A DNA stretch of 9,857 nucleotides from an uncultured Veillonella sp. GTDB taxonomy: Bacteria; Bacillota; Negativicutes; Veillonellales; Veillonellaceae. The translations under genes were made by a program, and so were the position numbers. This document shows, one piece after another, positions 1 through 6,298 of this stretch. The notes beneath the pieces are model-generated. The model worked only from the letters and a program-made list of their open reading frames with translations. It was not told where the DNA came from and did no database searches. Location of the stretch: the NCBI RefSeq assembly GCF_905209685.1, contig NZ_CAJLUB010000063.1, positions 1 through 9,857 of the forward strand, written 5' to 3'. Numbering within the stretch: position 1 is the stretch's first letter; each line of letters opens with the position of its first letter.

Positions 1-113
1 CTTACGACGTATTGGACACAATCTCCCGTCGTATCGTAAACGAAGTACAACACATCAACCGTATCGTGTACGATATTACATCTAAACCACCTGCTACAAT
101 TGAGTGGGAATAG
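1..113 (+). CDS. guaA: GMP synthase (glutamine-hydrolysing), C-terminal end only
   Basis: This is the 3' end of guaA, whose product converts XMP to GMP in purine synthesis in the cytoplasm. The reading frame starts at base 3 and gives 36 residues before a TAG at 111-113. The translation ends in [12 protein letters not shown], the nearly invariant C-terminus of bacterial GuaA, preceded by [16 protein letters not shown] from the dimerisation domain. The glutaminase and ATP-pyrophosphatase domains lie off the left edge. Base composition is ordinary, in sharp contrast to the AT-rich gene that starts 36 bases later. No terminator is visible between the two. The 3' end of guaA is a known target of site-specific integration by islands and integrative elements, which matters for the repeat noted here. 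Confidence 0.93.
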   Translation, partial: YDVLDTISRRIVNEVQHINRIVYDITSKPPATIEWE

Positions 114-117
114 ATAC
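102..117 (+). repeat. guaA 3'-end repeat, left copy (candidate attachment site)
   Basis: The sequence gagtgggaatagatac spans the last codons and stop of guaA. A near copy, gagttgggaactagatac, lies at 2495-2512. The two align over all 16 bases of this copy with two single-base insertions in the other. The repeats enclose the methyltransferase/ParB-fold cassette almost exactly. The match is visible; its reading as an att pair is inference, because no integrase gene is present. Confidence 0.5.
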
Positions 118-139
118 CTTAGTTTTATTTTACGGTTAT

Positions 140-144
140 GGAGG
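140..144 (+). promoter_or_regulatory. ribosome binding site that decides the methyltransferase start
   Basis: GGAGG lies five bases before the ATG at 150. It overlaps the alternative upstream ATG at 138-140, so it cannot serve that codon. The family motif P-L-R-Y-P-G-G-K also begins just after the ATG at 150, which supports the downstream start. Confidence 0.8.
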
Positions 145-149
145 TATTC

Positions 150-1016
150 ATGAATCCTTCTCCACTGCGCTACCCAGGAGGAAAACATAAACTATATAAT
201 TATGTTTCTCGTTTAATAAAAGAAAATGGTTGCACTACATATATTGAGCCTTTTTGTGGTGGAGCAGCAGTTGCATTGGAACTTTTATTTAATGGACTGG
301 TTAATCGTATAATATTAAATGATTATGATTTTACAATTTTTTGTTTTTGGGAAAGTATTTTATATCGTACAGATGAATTTATTCAGTTAGTAACAAACAC
401 AGAAGTGACTATAGACGAGTGGCATAGACAAAAAGCTATTCGAGATAATCTTTCGAATCATAGTAATTTAGAAATTGGTTTTTCAACATTCTTTTTAAAT
501 AGAACTAATCGTTCCGGAATTGTTGATAAAGCGGGTCCTATAGGTGGATTAGAGCAAACCGGAGAATATTTAATAGATTGTAGATTTAATAAATTGAGGC
601 TTATTAAACAAATTGAAAAAATTGCCGCGCATAGAGAAAAGATTAGTATATATAATTTAGAAGCCCTTGATTTTATTGAAAATATAATTTTAAACAAAAG
701 AAAGACTTTTACTTTTTTTGATCCGCCTTATTATAGTAAAGGACCTGGGTTATATAAAAATTTTTATTCTCATGGTGATCATGTTAATTTAGCTAATATG
801 ATATTAAGTAGATTAAAAAATAGGATGTGGATTGTTACATATGATAATATAAATGCCATAAAAACAATGTATTCTAGTGTATGTAATATTGAGTTTAAAT
901 TGAATTACTCTTTACAAAAAAAACGTTCAGCGAGTGAAGTTATGTTCTATGCGAGAAAACTTAAAAGACCAAAAAATGAAGAAGAATATCTAACAATTTT
1001 ATTTAATGGAGCATAA
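150..1016 (+). CDS. D12-class (Dam-like) adenine-N6 DNA methyltransferase
   Basis: The 288-residue product should transfer a methyl group from S-adenosylmethionine to N6 of adenine in DNA. Visible motifs are PLRYPGGK at residues 5-12 (motif X), IEPFCGGA at 32-39 (AdoMet-binding motif I) and DPPYY at 191-195 (catalytic motif IV). FFLNRTNRSG at 114-123 occupies the place of the FYLNRTCFNG-type segment of Dam. Length is normal for the class and the gene looks intact. It starts 36 bases after guaA with no room for a clear promoter, so it may be transcribed by read-through from guaA. Six bases separate it from the ParB-fold gene, so the two form an operon. GC content is about 20-25% in sampled lines, far below guaA, a sign of horizontal transfer. 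The recognition site cannot be deduced; GATC is only a family default. Confidence 0.92.
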   Translation: MNPSPLRYPGGKHKLYNYVSRLIKENGCTTYIEPFCGGAAVALELLFNGLVNRIILNDYDFTIFCFWESILYRTDEFIQLVTNTEVTIDEWHRQKAIRDNLSNHSNLEIGFSTFFLNRTNRSGIVDKAGPIGGLEQTGEYLIDCRFNKLRLIKQIEKIAAHREKISIYNLEALDFIENIILNKRKTFTFFDPPYYSKGPGLYKNFYSHGDHVNLANMILSRLKNRMWIVTYDNINAIKTMYSSVCNIEFKLNYSLQKKRSASEVMFYARKLKRPKNEEEYLTILFNGA

Positions 1017-1022
1017 TAAGTA

Positions 1023-2495
1023 ATGGGAGAGATTAAAAAATTAAAAATTAAAGATTTACTCAATTATTTTGAAAATCCTCGACATGTTATAGGAACTAAT
1101 GAAGTAGATACTTTAAAAAAATTATTTAATTCTGTTGGTGTTCAATATATGCTTAACTTGGCTGATGATATACAAAAAAATGGTTTATTAGGTAATCAGC
1201 AAATTGTAGTTGTTTATTCAAATGATTTAAAAAGGTATGTTGTTTATGAAGGTAATCGAAGGGTTGCAGTATTAAAACTTCTTTTAGAACCAGATAAATT
1301 TAGTTTCTTGGATGTAGCAACTAAAGAGAAAGCTCAGAAAATTAGTCAAAAAGGGAATATTTCTGAAGAAATTAGCTGTTATGTTACTAATGAAAAAGAT
1401 GCTTTTTTTATTATGGAGAGATTACATTCAGGTGAAGACAAAGGCAAAGGAACTAAACAGTGGTCGGCACGTGAAAAAGAAAATTTTAAGGTTAGGATGA
1501 ATCATGAAAAAACACTTTCATATTTGGTGGATTTTTATGTAAAAAAATACTTTGCTGATTTAGATATTACTAATATCTTACCATTTACTACTATTGAAAG
1601 AATATTTAACAATAGGGTAATAAAGAGGAAAATTGGGTTAGATGTTTCTGATGAGGAAACTTTTACAAAAAAGCGCATGCAATTAGTAATAGATGCTTCT
1701 AAATGGGTTGTAAAAGAGTCAGAGAATGAAGGGATTGCTGTCACTCGTTTATTTAATAAAGCAGGTACAATAGAGGATAAATTATTACCTTGGCTTAGTG
1801 ATTATAATACTAGATTACTTAATGAGGAAAAGGAAAATCTTACTGATGAAATAGGTTCTGATAGTCAATCTAAAGGTATAACTATTACTAAGGCTCCAAA
1901 GAATGATGAAATACCTATTACGAAAAATCAAGACCCTTTAAATGTTACTGATATAAAATCAGTTAAACCTGCACAAAATAATATTATAACTACTCAGGGG
2001 AATACTAAAAATTTACCGTATTTTTTTCAAGGGCTTAATTATAGTAATTTATTGCCATCAGATGTAGATTCGCATGGTGTAGCCGCTATATGTAAAGAAT
2101 TAGAATTATTTTCAGAAAAGAAACTTGTGAAATACTATCCTATAGCAACAACATTTCTTGTGCGTGCAATTATTGAGCAAGCTATAATATATTATTCTAA
2201 AAAACATACCATTCAAGGATCGGATCAATTGATTTGGTCTCGTGTACAAAAAGATTCAGGAAAACTTAGTAGAATTATAGATAACTATAATAAAAATTTA
2301 GCTAACTATATTACAGATGTAAAAATTCGAGACTATTTTAATAATCTATTTAAGGATTATAGTGCTAATGTGGATCCGTTAAATTGGGTAATACATAGAC
2401 CTGCTGAATTTCGATTAGATGCAAATACTTTAATTGAACTACCTCAAAAAGGTTTATTAACGGTTATAAACTATTTGTTATCTAATAAAGTATAG
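1023..2495 (+). CDS. ParB/Srx-fold protein paired with the methyltransferase
   Basis: This 490-residue protein starts six bases after the methyltransferase stop, with a GGAG at 1008-1011, 11 bases before the ATG. Residues 1-90 resemble a ParB N-terminal (sulfiredoxin-fold) domain: an N-terminal KIKDLL strand, then DDIQKNGLL, then YEGNRRVAVLKLL (EGNRR at 76-80), which matches the E-x-N-R-R nucleotide-binding motif of ParB-like proteins. A mixed region follows, then a polar linker at about 270-330. The helical C-terminal region (about 330-490) contains RAIIEQAIIYY and, near the end, NWVIHRPAEF, loosely like HEPN-type helical domains. No parA partner and no parS-like repeats are nearby, so chromosome partitioning is unlikely. 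Pairing with a DNA methyltransferase suggests restriction, defence or DNA-modification control, which is inference. Composition is as AT-rich as the methyltransferase gene. Confidence 0.75.
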   Translation: MGEIKKLKIKDLLNYFENPRHVIGTNEVDTLKKLFNSVGVQYMLNLADDIQKNGLLGNQQIVVVYSNDLKRYVVYEGNRRVAVLKLLLEPDKFSFLDVATKEKAQKISQKGNISEEISCYVTNEKDAFFIMERLHSGEDKGKGTKQWSAREKENFKVRMNHEKTLSYLVDFYVKKYFADLDITNILPFTTIERIFNNRVIKRKIGLDVSDEETFTKKRMQLVIDASKWVVKESENEGIAVTRLFNKAGTIEDKLLPWLSDYNTRLLNEEKENLTDEIGSDSQSKGITITKAPKNDEIPITKNQDPLNVTDIKSVKPAQNNIITTQGNTKNLPYFFQGLNYSNLLPSDVDSHGVAAICKELELFSEKKLVKYYPIATTFLVRAIIEQAIIYYSKKHTIQGSDQLIWSRVQKDSGKLSRIIDNYNKNLANYITDVKIRDYFNNLFKDYSANVDPLNWVIHRPAEFRLDANTLIELPQKGLLTVINYLLSNKV

Positions 2496-2512
2496 AGTTG
2501 GGAACTAGATAC
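2495..2512 (+). repeat. guaA 3'-end repeat, right copy (candidate attachment site)
   Basis: The sequence gagttgggaactagatac begins on the last base of the ParB-fold gene's stop codon. It matches the guaA end at 102-117 apart from one extra T and one extra C. Its place, right after the cassette and before the terminator, is what an integration scar would leave. An 18-base imperfect match in AT-rich DNA could still arise by chance. Confidence 0.45.
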
Positions 2513-2544
2513 ATCTTTGATTATTGTATATTAAAATTATAATA

Positions 2545-2587
2545 AATGTTGGAATGATACACTTTGTATTGTTCCAGCATTATTTTT
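2545..2587 (+). terminator. Rho-independent terminator of the methyltransferase operon
   Basis: A 17-pair stem (2545-2561 with 2565-2581) includes three G-T wobble pairs and closes on a three-base loop. TTTTT follows at 2583-2587. It sits 49 bases after the ParB-fold stop codon and separates this cassette from the next gene pair. The remaining bases up to 2700 are AT-rich. They hold a TATAAT at 2591-2596 that could be a -10 element, but no convincing -35 accompanies it. Confidence 0.85.
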
Positions 2588-2700
2588 ATATATAATACTA
2601 GATTGAATGCTTTATGGTAGAAGAAGAGCGTTTTTAATAAAATGATAGATTAATTTAACTACATTTTAATCAGTTAATTATAGCTATGTAATGAGGCCCT

Positions 2701-3117
2701 ATGAAAACTACAAGATCGTTTGGGGAGTATTTTAAATATTCTCTTCATGATGCAAGAGTACAGAAAATAGAATATGTAGATGGTAATTTAACTTTTATCT
2801 TTGATTACATTTTTTCCTATGAGAGTCGTGATGAACAGATTCACAAGGCTAAGATAGTATTTGAGAAATGTGATATTGATGATCTAGAAATTCTCGTCTT
2901 TAATAGTACAATATTAGATACTTTCACAGGTAAAAGAATTGAGTTACTTCAGTATCAACAGGATTATAGTGAAAGCGAGTTTGAGGTCATTACGGAGTCT
3001 TATAATTGGGGACGAGCTGTACTTCAAGGCTGGCTATGGACTGAAGGGAGTCCCGTGCACTGTATAATGAACATATACTTTACAGGTAATATGGTATATG
3101 TAATCGATGAGGCCTAA
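2701..3117 (+). CDS. small acidic protein of unknown function
   Basis: I do not recognise this 138-residue protein. It has no signal peptide and no membrane segment. Strand-rich patterns (KIEYVDGNLTFIFDYIF, then MNIYFTGNMVYVIDEA at the C-terminus) suggest a compact beta-rich cytoplasmic protein. The opening YSLHDARVQKIEY resembles the L-H-D-A-x-V start seen in several small immunity-type or uncharacterised families, but that is only an impression. GAGG at 2693-2696 lies four bases before the ATG, a rather short spacing. The stop codon is one base before the next gene's ATG, and the next gene's ribosome binding site lies inside this gene's last codons, so the two are probably translationally coupled. 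It follows a terminator, so a promoter is expected in 2588-2690. The coding status is well supported; the function is not. Confidence 0.8.
   Translation: MKTTRSFGEYFKYSLHDARVQKIEYVDGNLTFIFDYIFSYESRDEQIHKAKIVFEKCDIDDLEILVFNSTILDTFTGKRIELLQYQQDYSESEFEVITESYNWGRAVLQGWLWTEGSPVHCIMNIYFTGNMVYVIDEA
3109..3112 (+). promoter_or_regulatory. ribosome binding site that decides the start at 3119
   Basis: GAGG lies six bases before the ATG at 3119, inside the final codons of the preceding gene. An in-frame ATG at 3107 would overlap this site and the upstream gene, so 3119 is preferred. The eight bases atgaggcc around it (3107-3114) also occur before the preceding gene (2691-2698). Confidence 0.7.
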
Positions 3118-3118
3118 T

Positions 3119-3442
3119 ATGAGCAATTTAGATTTTACTATTAGTTGCACTATTACTTTCTTTAGCAAGAAGCTGACGAATCCACCAAATTTAAATAATG
3201 GAAAGTATAGCCCTCATATTGTTATAAAAGGCACTGATGAACATCTTGAAATCAACTTTATTGATGGTGAAGATGTAATCTTCAATCAGCCAATACGAGC
3301 TAATGCACTGCCAGCGAATGAGGATGTAGATTATTCTAGTTTACAAGTTGGTACAGAATTCTTTATCAAGGAAGATAGTTTAATTGTTGGAGAGGGATTT
3401 ATAAGAGAAATTTTCCAACATATACCATATAAGAAGAAATAA
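3119..3442 (+). CDS. small protein resembling a free-standing EF-Tu domain 3
   Basis: This 107-residue protein is all-beta in pattern and resembles the C-terminal barrel (domain 3) of elongation factor Tu. A GKYSPHIVI segment sits where EF-Tu has its GYRPQF strand. The C-terminal part LQVGTEFFIKEDSLIVGEGF parallels EF-Tu's L-x-x-G-x-x-F-x-I-x-E-G-x-x-x-V-G-x-G. No GTPase domain is present here or nearby, so it cannot act as a translation factor by itself. It might bind a partner of EF-Tu or simply reuse the fold. It is coupled to the unknown gene before it and is followed 30 bases later by the acetyltransferase pseudogene. The resemblance was made by eye and the role is unknown. Confidence 0.7.
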   Translation: MSNLDFTISCTITFFSKKLTNPPNLNNGKYSPHIVIKGTDEHLEINFIDGEDVIFNQPIRANALPANEDVDYSSLQVGTEFFIKEDSLIVGEGFIREIFQHIPYKKK

Positions 3443-3463
3443 TTGTGGGAAATTCTATCCTTT

Positions 3464-3467
3464 GGAG
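3464..3467 (+). promoter_or_regulatory. ribosome binding site kept in front of a broken gene
   Basis: GGAG lies five bases before the ATG at 3473, which opens the GNAT pseudogene. A good initiation site therefore survives although translation would stop after 18 codons. This marks 3473 as the ancestral start. Confidence 0.65.
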
Positions 3468-3472
3468 TGTAT

Positions 3473-3934
3473 ATGATTAAAATAATTGATGGCAAACCGT
3501 ATTTAGATCAGGTAAAAGAGTTAATTTAAGAGTACACTTAGTGGCTTGGCCGCGATTTGTCATTTTAGAATTTAGATAAGGAACTGGCAGATATTGCTGA
3601 GAAATATACGGCTCTGAATGGTGAGTTATTGGTAGCTATCGATGATAATAACGTGGTGCTCGGCATGGTGGACTATTATCCGCATAGTGAGACCCGTTAT
3701 GAAATGAAACGCCTCTGTGTACGTCCTGAGGAACGTGGACATGCTCTCGGTGATTGTCTTATTGAAAGTATCGTGGACTATGCTAAGGAATCTGGTTATA
3801 AAGAGCTGGTATTAGACACAATTGAATCGTTACAAGCAGCGATTCATTTGTATAAGAAGCATGGTTTTGTTGAATGCGAGCCGTATTATCATAACCCTAT
3901 GGATGATGTTATCTATATGAGTAAGCAGTTGTAG
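3473..3934 (+). pseudogene. GNAT-family N-acetyltransferase, broken by three in-frame stops
   Basis: Read in one frame from the ATG at 3473, this encodes a typical acetyl-CoA-dependent GNAT acetyltransferase of 153 codons, interrupted by TAA at 3527-3529, TAG at 3539-3541 and TAG at 3566-3568 (codons 19, 23 and 32). No frameshift is needed. Flanking residues match the family's usual N-terminus: EYT-stop-WLGRDLSF-stop-NLDKEL corresponds to an EYTxWLGxDLSFQNxDxEL pattern, so the third stop replaces a Gln codon by one C-to-T change. Downstream the body is intact: EMKRLCVRPEERGHALG (acetyl-CoA loop, with Ala where Gly is usual), LDTIESLQAAIHLYKKHGF, and a PYYHNPMDD C-terminus. Restart at the TTG at 3629 could give a 101-residue fragment lacking the N-terminal strand and helices, and is probably not functional. 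Confidence 0.88.
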
Positions 3935-3974
3935 CAACATACGTTTTGCACTTATAATTTAGGAGCGCGGGAAC

Positions 3975-5030
3975 ATGAATAAACAGCAAGCAAAAGGATA
4001 CCTTTTAGAGATAGTGTTATCAAAACTTATTGAAGTGAATGGTTATGAAGTGATTAGAGAGCATAACATTCCGTATGAATATAGTGTGCCATATGAAGAG
4101 CAAGAGATAGTAAGTAATTCTAATGGTTTAAATGTTCGAGGGCGTGGCGGATATCATCAGTTTGACACATTGGGGACGTTTAAAATAACGCCTCCTTTTG
4201 TATATCCCTTGCGTTTATTTGTAGAAGCAAAGTGTTATGCAAGCACAAAAGTTGGTATTGATAGAGTCAGAATGGGCGTTGGTGTTTTAAATGACATTAA
4301 TACTAACTACGCTACTGTAGATTTGAGTACTGAACAGTTATCTATTAAACGTTATCAATATCATTATGCAATTTTTTCCACATCTGGTTTTTCAAAGCCT
4401 GCACAACGTTATGCAATTGCTCATAAAATACATTTAATTGATCTATCTAATGATGCATATAAAGGTATTATAAATCTTATTGAGCAAATAGTAGATGAAT
4501 TAATGGATAATTCAGATATAGATTCTTCTGAATTCAATAATTTTAAAAATCTATTTTCAGAATTAATTTATGATGGATATTATTATCATGGGGATAATAA
4601 GTTCTTTGTTAGTGATTTACTGCATCTGGTAAGGGCTTTAAAGCGTAATATTGAAAATCAATTTTTATATCTAGCCACAATAAATAGCGTGCATATGATT
4701 CCTCTATTAGCTAATTCAGAATTTAATGAGTTGTTGAAATCTAATCCGCATCAGAATGTTTCAATACATTTTAATCCAGAAAACCCTGATGAATGGATTA
4801 TAGTACCAATAATTGATAACGATGAGGTTCCTAACCTTAGTATTAGTTTTACTCTTCCTGAATTACTTCGTGAATATATATATCAAGATGTTGAAAACGC
4901 AATGCTAGTAAAAGAGAAATTTATCCATAAATTTGTTTTTATTGCTTACTTAGATAATGATAACCCTACAATTTGCACATTAACATTTAATAAAGCGACT
5001 ACTATGGAAAATCCTTGGTCTTTTAGATAA
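3975..5030 (+). CDS. Mrr-like PD-(D/E)XK restriction endonuclease
   Basis: The 351-residue product looks like a DNA-cleaving nuclease of the Mrr branch of the PD-(D/E)XK superfamily. The catalytic set is visible: Glu12 in the first helix, Asp64 in HQFDTLG, and Glu84-Ala-Lys86 in LFVEAKCY. The Mrr-type ending of the fold follows at about 131-157, where YAIFSTSGFSKPAQRYAIA leads into HKIHLIDL. Residues about 190-351 form an extra domain I do not recognise, possibly for target sensing. AGGAG at 3961-3965 lies nine bases before the ATG. The next GNAT gene starts 15 bases after its stop. Mrr-type enzymes usually restrict modified foreign DNA (type IV), but some act with a methyltransferase. The D12 methyltransferase upstream is separated by a terminator and other genes, so partnership is open. 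The 3' half is much more AT-rich than the first 150 codons. Confidence 0.82.
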   Translation: MNKQQAKGYLLEIVLSKLIEVNGYEVIREHNIPYEYSVPYEEQEIVSNSNGLNVRGRGGYHQFDTLGTFKITPPFVYPLRLFVEAKCYASTKVGIDRVRMGVGVLNDINTNYATVDLSTEQLSIKRYQYHYAIFSTSGFSKPAQRYAIAHKIHLIDLSNDAYKGIINLIEQIVDELMDNSDIDSSEFNNFKNLFSELIYDGYYYHGDNKFFVSDLLHLVRALKRNIENQFLYLATINSVHMIPLLANSEFNELLKSNPHQNVSIHFNPENPDEWIIVPIIDNDEVPNLSISFTLPELLREYIYQDVENAMLVKEKFIHKFVFIAYLDNDNPTICTLTFNKATTMENPWSFR

Positions 5031-5045
5031 TGTAAAGGAGCTTTT

Positions 5046-5465
5046 ATGTCGATTACGTATACAGAAGAACGAAATTTTACGTCTCAACAAGTAGCAGATT
5101 TATTTCTGTCTGTTCGTTGGGTGGTAGGCAAGTATCCTGACCGATTACATAAGGCTCTCATAAATTCGTCTCGTGTGATTTCTGCTTGGGATGGTGACCG
5201 TTTAGTGGGTCTTATTCGTGTCATGGATGATAGCGAGTTGGTGTGCTTCATCAATTATGTACTGGTTCATCCTGAGTATCATGGTCAAGGTATTGCCGGT
5301 CATTTGCTAGAAATGGTGAAGGTGGCTTACAAGTCTTATTTGTATATCAACGTTATGATTGGTGATAGCAAGAATGCACCATTTTACGAGAAGCATGGCT
5401 TTAAAATAAAAGAAAATTCCTTACCAATGCAATATCGGAATGTGCCGAAATATACGAAAAGCTGA
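5046..5465 (+). CDS. GNAT-family N-acetyltransferase
   Basis: This 139-residue protein is a compact GNAT acetyltransferase that should move an acetyl group from acetyl-CoA to an amine of unknown identity. Motif A is clear at residues 73-88 (VLVHPEYHGQGIAGHLL region, with the G-Q-G-I-A phosphate-binding loop). Motif B follows as NAPFYEKHGF at 110-119. An AAAGGAG shortly before the ATG is a strong ribosome binding site. It begins 15 bases after the Mrr-like gene, so co-transcription is likely, but its less AT-rich composition resembles the chromosomal genes rather than the nuclease 3' half. A terminator follows about 50 bases downstream. The substrate cannot be told from sequence. Confidence 0.9.
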   Translation: MSITYTEERNFTSQQVADLFLSVRWVVGKYPDRLHKALINSSRVISAWDGDRLVGLIRVMDDSELVCFINYVLVHPEYHGQGIAGHLLEMVKVAYKSYLYINVMIGDSKNAPFYEKHGFKIKENSLPMQYRNVPKYTKS

Positions 5466-5511
5466 TTGGCCGGATAATCTGTATAGCAAGTAAGTGGTCA
5501 CATTGTTAATA

Positions 5512-5550
5512 AAAGGCTGCACGTACATAGCGTTACGTGTAGCCTTTGTT
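5512..5550 (+). terminator. Rho-independent terminator after the first intact GNAT gene
   Basis: A 14-pair stem (5512-5525 with 5534-5547, one G-T pair) closes on an eight-base loop. The T-run that follows is short and interrupted (tttgtt), so efficiency may be moderate. The A-run on the left would serve as the T-run for opposite-strand transcripts. It separates the Mrr/GNAT unit from the next GNAT gene. Confidence 0.78.
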
Positions 5551-5590
5551 ATGTAAACAGTATATACTAAAACGGATATGTAGATGCGAT

Positions 5591-5594
5591 GGAG
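5591..5594 (+). promoter_or_regulatory. ribosome binding site that decides the start at 5601
   Basis: GGAG lies six bases before the ATG at 5601. The in-frame ATG four codons upstream (5589) overlaps this site and has no purine-rich site of its own, so 5601 is the likely start. The protein then begins MDILIRKAT, a standard GNAT opening strand. Confidence 0.7.
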
Positions 5595-5600
5595 AAAAAT

Positions 5601-6089
5601 ATGGATATATTAATACGAAAAGCGACAACCGCTGATTTAGATTTAGTGACACATATAGAAGCGACTTGTTTTCCTCCTGCTGAGGCGGCGCCTCGTGAGG
5701 CTTTTAAGGAACGATTAGATCATTATGCAGGTCAGTTTTTAATTGCTTTTGACGGCGATACACCTATTGGTTTCATCGATGGTTTTGTGACGGATGATGA
5801 AGTCTTAACGGATGAGATGTTCGCCGATGCTTCGCTGCATAATCCCCATGGCGCATGGCAGATGATTTTTGGTCTGAATACATTGCCAGAATATCGTAAT
5901 CGTGGCGTAGGCGGTAAGTTGATTGAAGCTTTTATCGACCTTGCGAGAGAGGAAAAACGTAAGGGCGTAATTCTAACCTGTAAAGAAGAAAAGATTCCTT
6001 ATTACGCCAAGTTTGGCTTTGTAAATGAAGGTGAATCAGAGTCTGATCACGGCGGTGCCAAATGGTACCAAATGCGAATCGTATTTTAG
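5601..6089 (+). CDS. GNAT-family N-acetyltransferase (AANAT-like)
   Basis: This 162-residue acetyltransferase belongs to the GNAT branch that resembles arylalkylamine N-acetyltransferases. It has IRKATTADLDLVTHIEATCFPP at the N-terminus, a conserved central segment LTDEMFADASLHNPHGAW (about 69-86), motif A as PEYRNRGVGGKLIEA at 96-110, and a C-terminal YYAKFGFVNEGESES segment followed by GGAKWYQM. All core elements are present at the usual length. It is probably transcribed alone, since a terminator lies on each side (5512-5550 and 6158-6209). Sampled GC is about 45%, matching the tro genes, so it may be native to the chromosome. The real amine substrate is unknown. Confidence 0.9.
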   Translation: MDILIRKATTADLDLVTHIEATCFPPAEAAPREAFKERLDHYAGQFLIAFDGDTPIGFIDGFVTDDEVLTDEMFADASLHNPHGAWQMIFGLNTLPEYRNRGVGGKLIEAFIDLAREEKRKGVILTCKEEKIPYYAKFGFVNEGESESDHGGAKWYQMRIVF

Positions 6090-6157
6090 GTGCTTAGAAA
6101 TGAGTAGGAATTAACTGTTTATGGTTTTACAATAAATCTGAATATAATAGTTCCCAT

Positions 6158-6209
6158 AAAAAAGAAGCTGAAATCTTTGCAGTGCAGCATTGATTTCAGC
6201 TTCTTTTTT
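6158..6209. terminator. bidirectional terminator between convergent units
   Basis: A perfect 18-pair stem (6158-6175 with 6192-6209) with a 16-base loop is flanked by A6 on the left arm and T6 on the right arm. Each strand therefore reads as a hairpin followed by a T-run. It lies between the + strand GNAT gene and the - strand tro operon and should stop both. The rest of 6090-6298 shows nothing else I can support. Confidence 0.93.
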
Positions 6210-6298
6210 GTTGGGAAACATATTAAGTTTTTACAATTAATGTAATTAGACTATACGGATTTGCCTATTATTGTGTATACCAAAATCCATAGGGTTAT

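Noticed and set aside
138..149. Upstream ATG at 138 as the methyltransferase start
   Set aside because: The GGAGG at 140-144 overlaps that codon and is correctly spaced only for the ATG at 150.
1023..2495. Chromosome-partition ParB
   Set aside because: No parA neighbour, no parS-like sites and no recognisable central helix-turn-helix of Spo0J/ParB were seen. The tight link is to a methyltransferase instead.
2651..2680. AT-only inverted repeat before the gene at 2701
   Set aside because: The nine pairs are nearly all A-T, with a bulge, in very AT-rich DNA. It is too weak to call an operator or a structured leader.
3441..3463. aattgtgggaaa...ctatccttt as a third copy of the guaA-end repeat
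   Set aside because: The alignment needs several gaps and mismatches and is easily reached by chance in AT-rich DNA.
3527..3568. Stop-codon reassignment to Gln explaining the three stops in the GNAT gene
   Set aside because: guaA and the ParB-fold gene end properly at TAG, and many genes end at TAA, so the standard code is in use.
6101..6112. tgagtaggaatt, similar to the guaA end at 101-112, as an alternative right attachment site for a larger island
   Set aside because: Only about ten bases match and the similarity stops there. The copy at 2495-2512 is longer and better placed.
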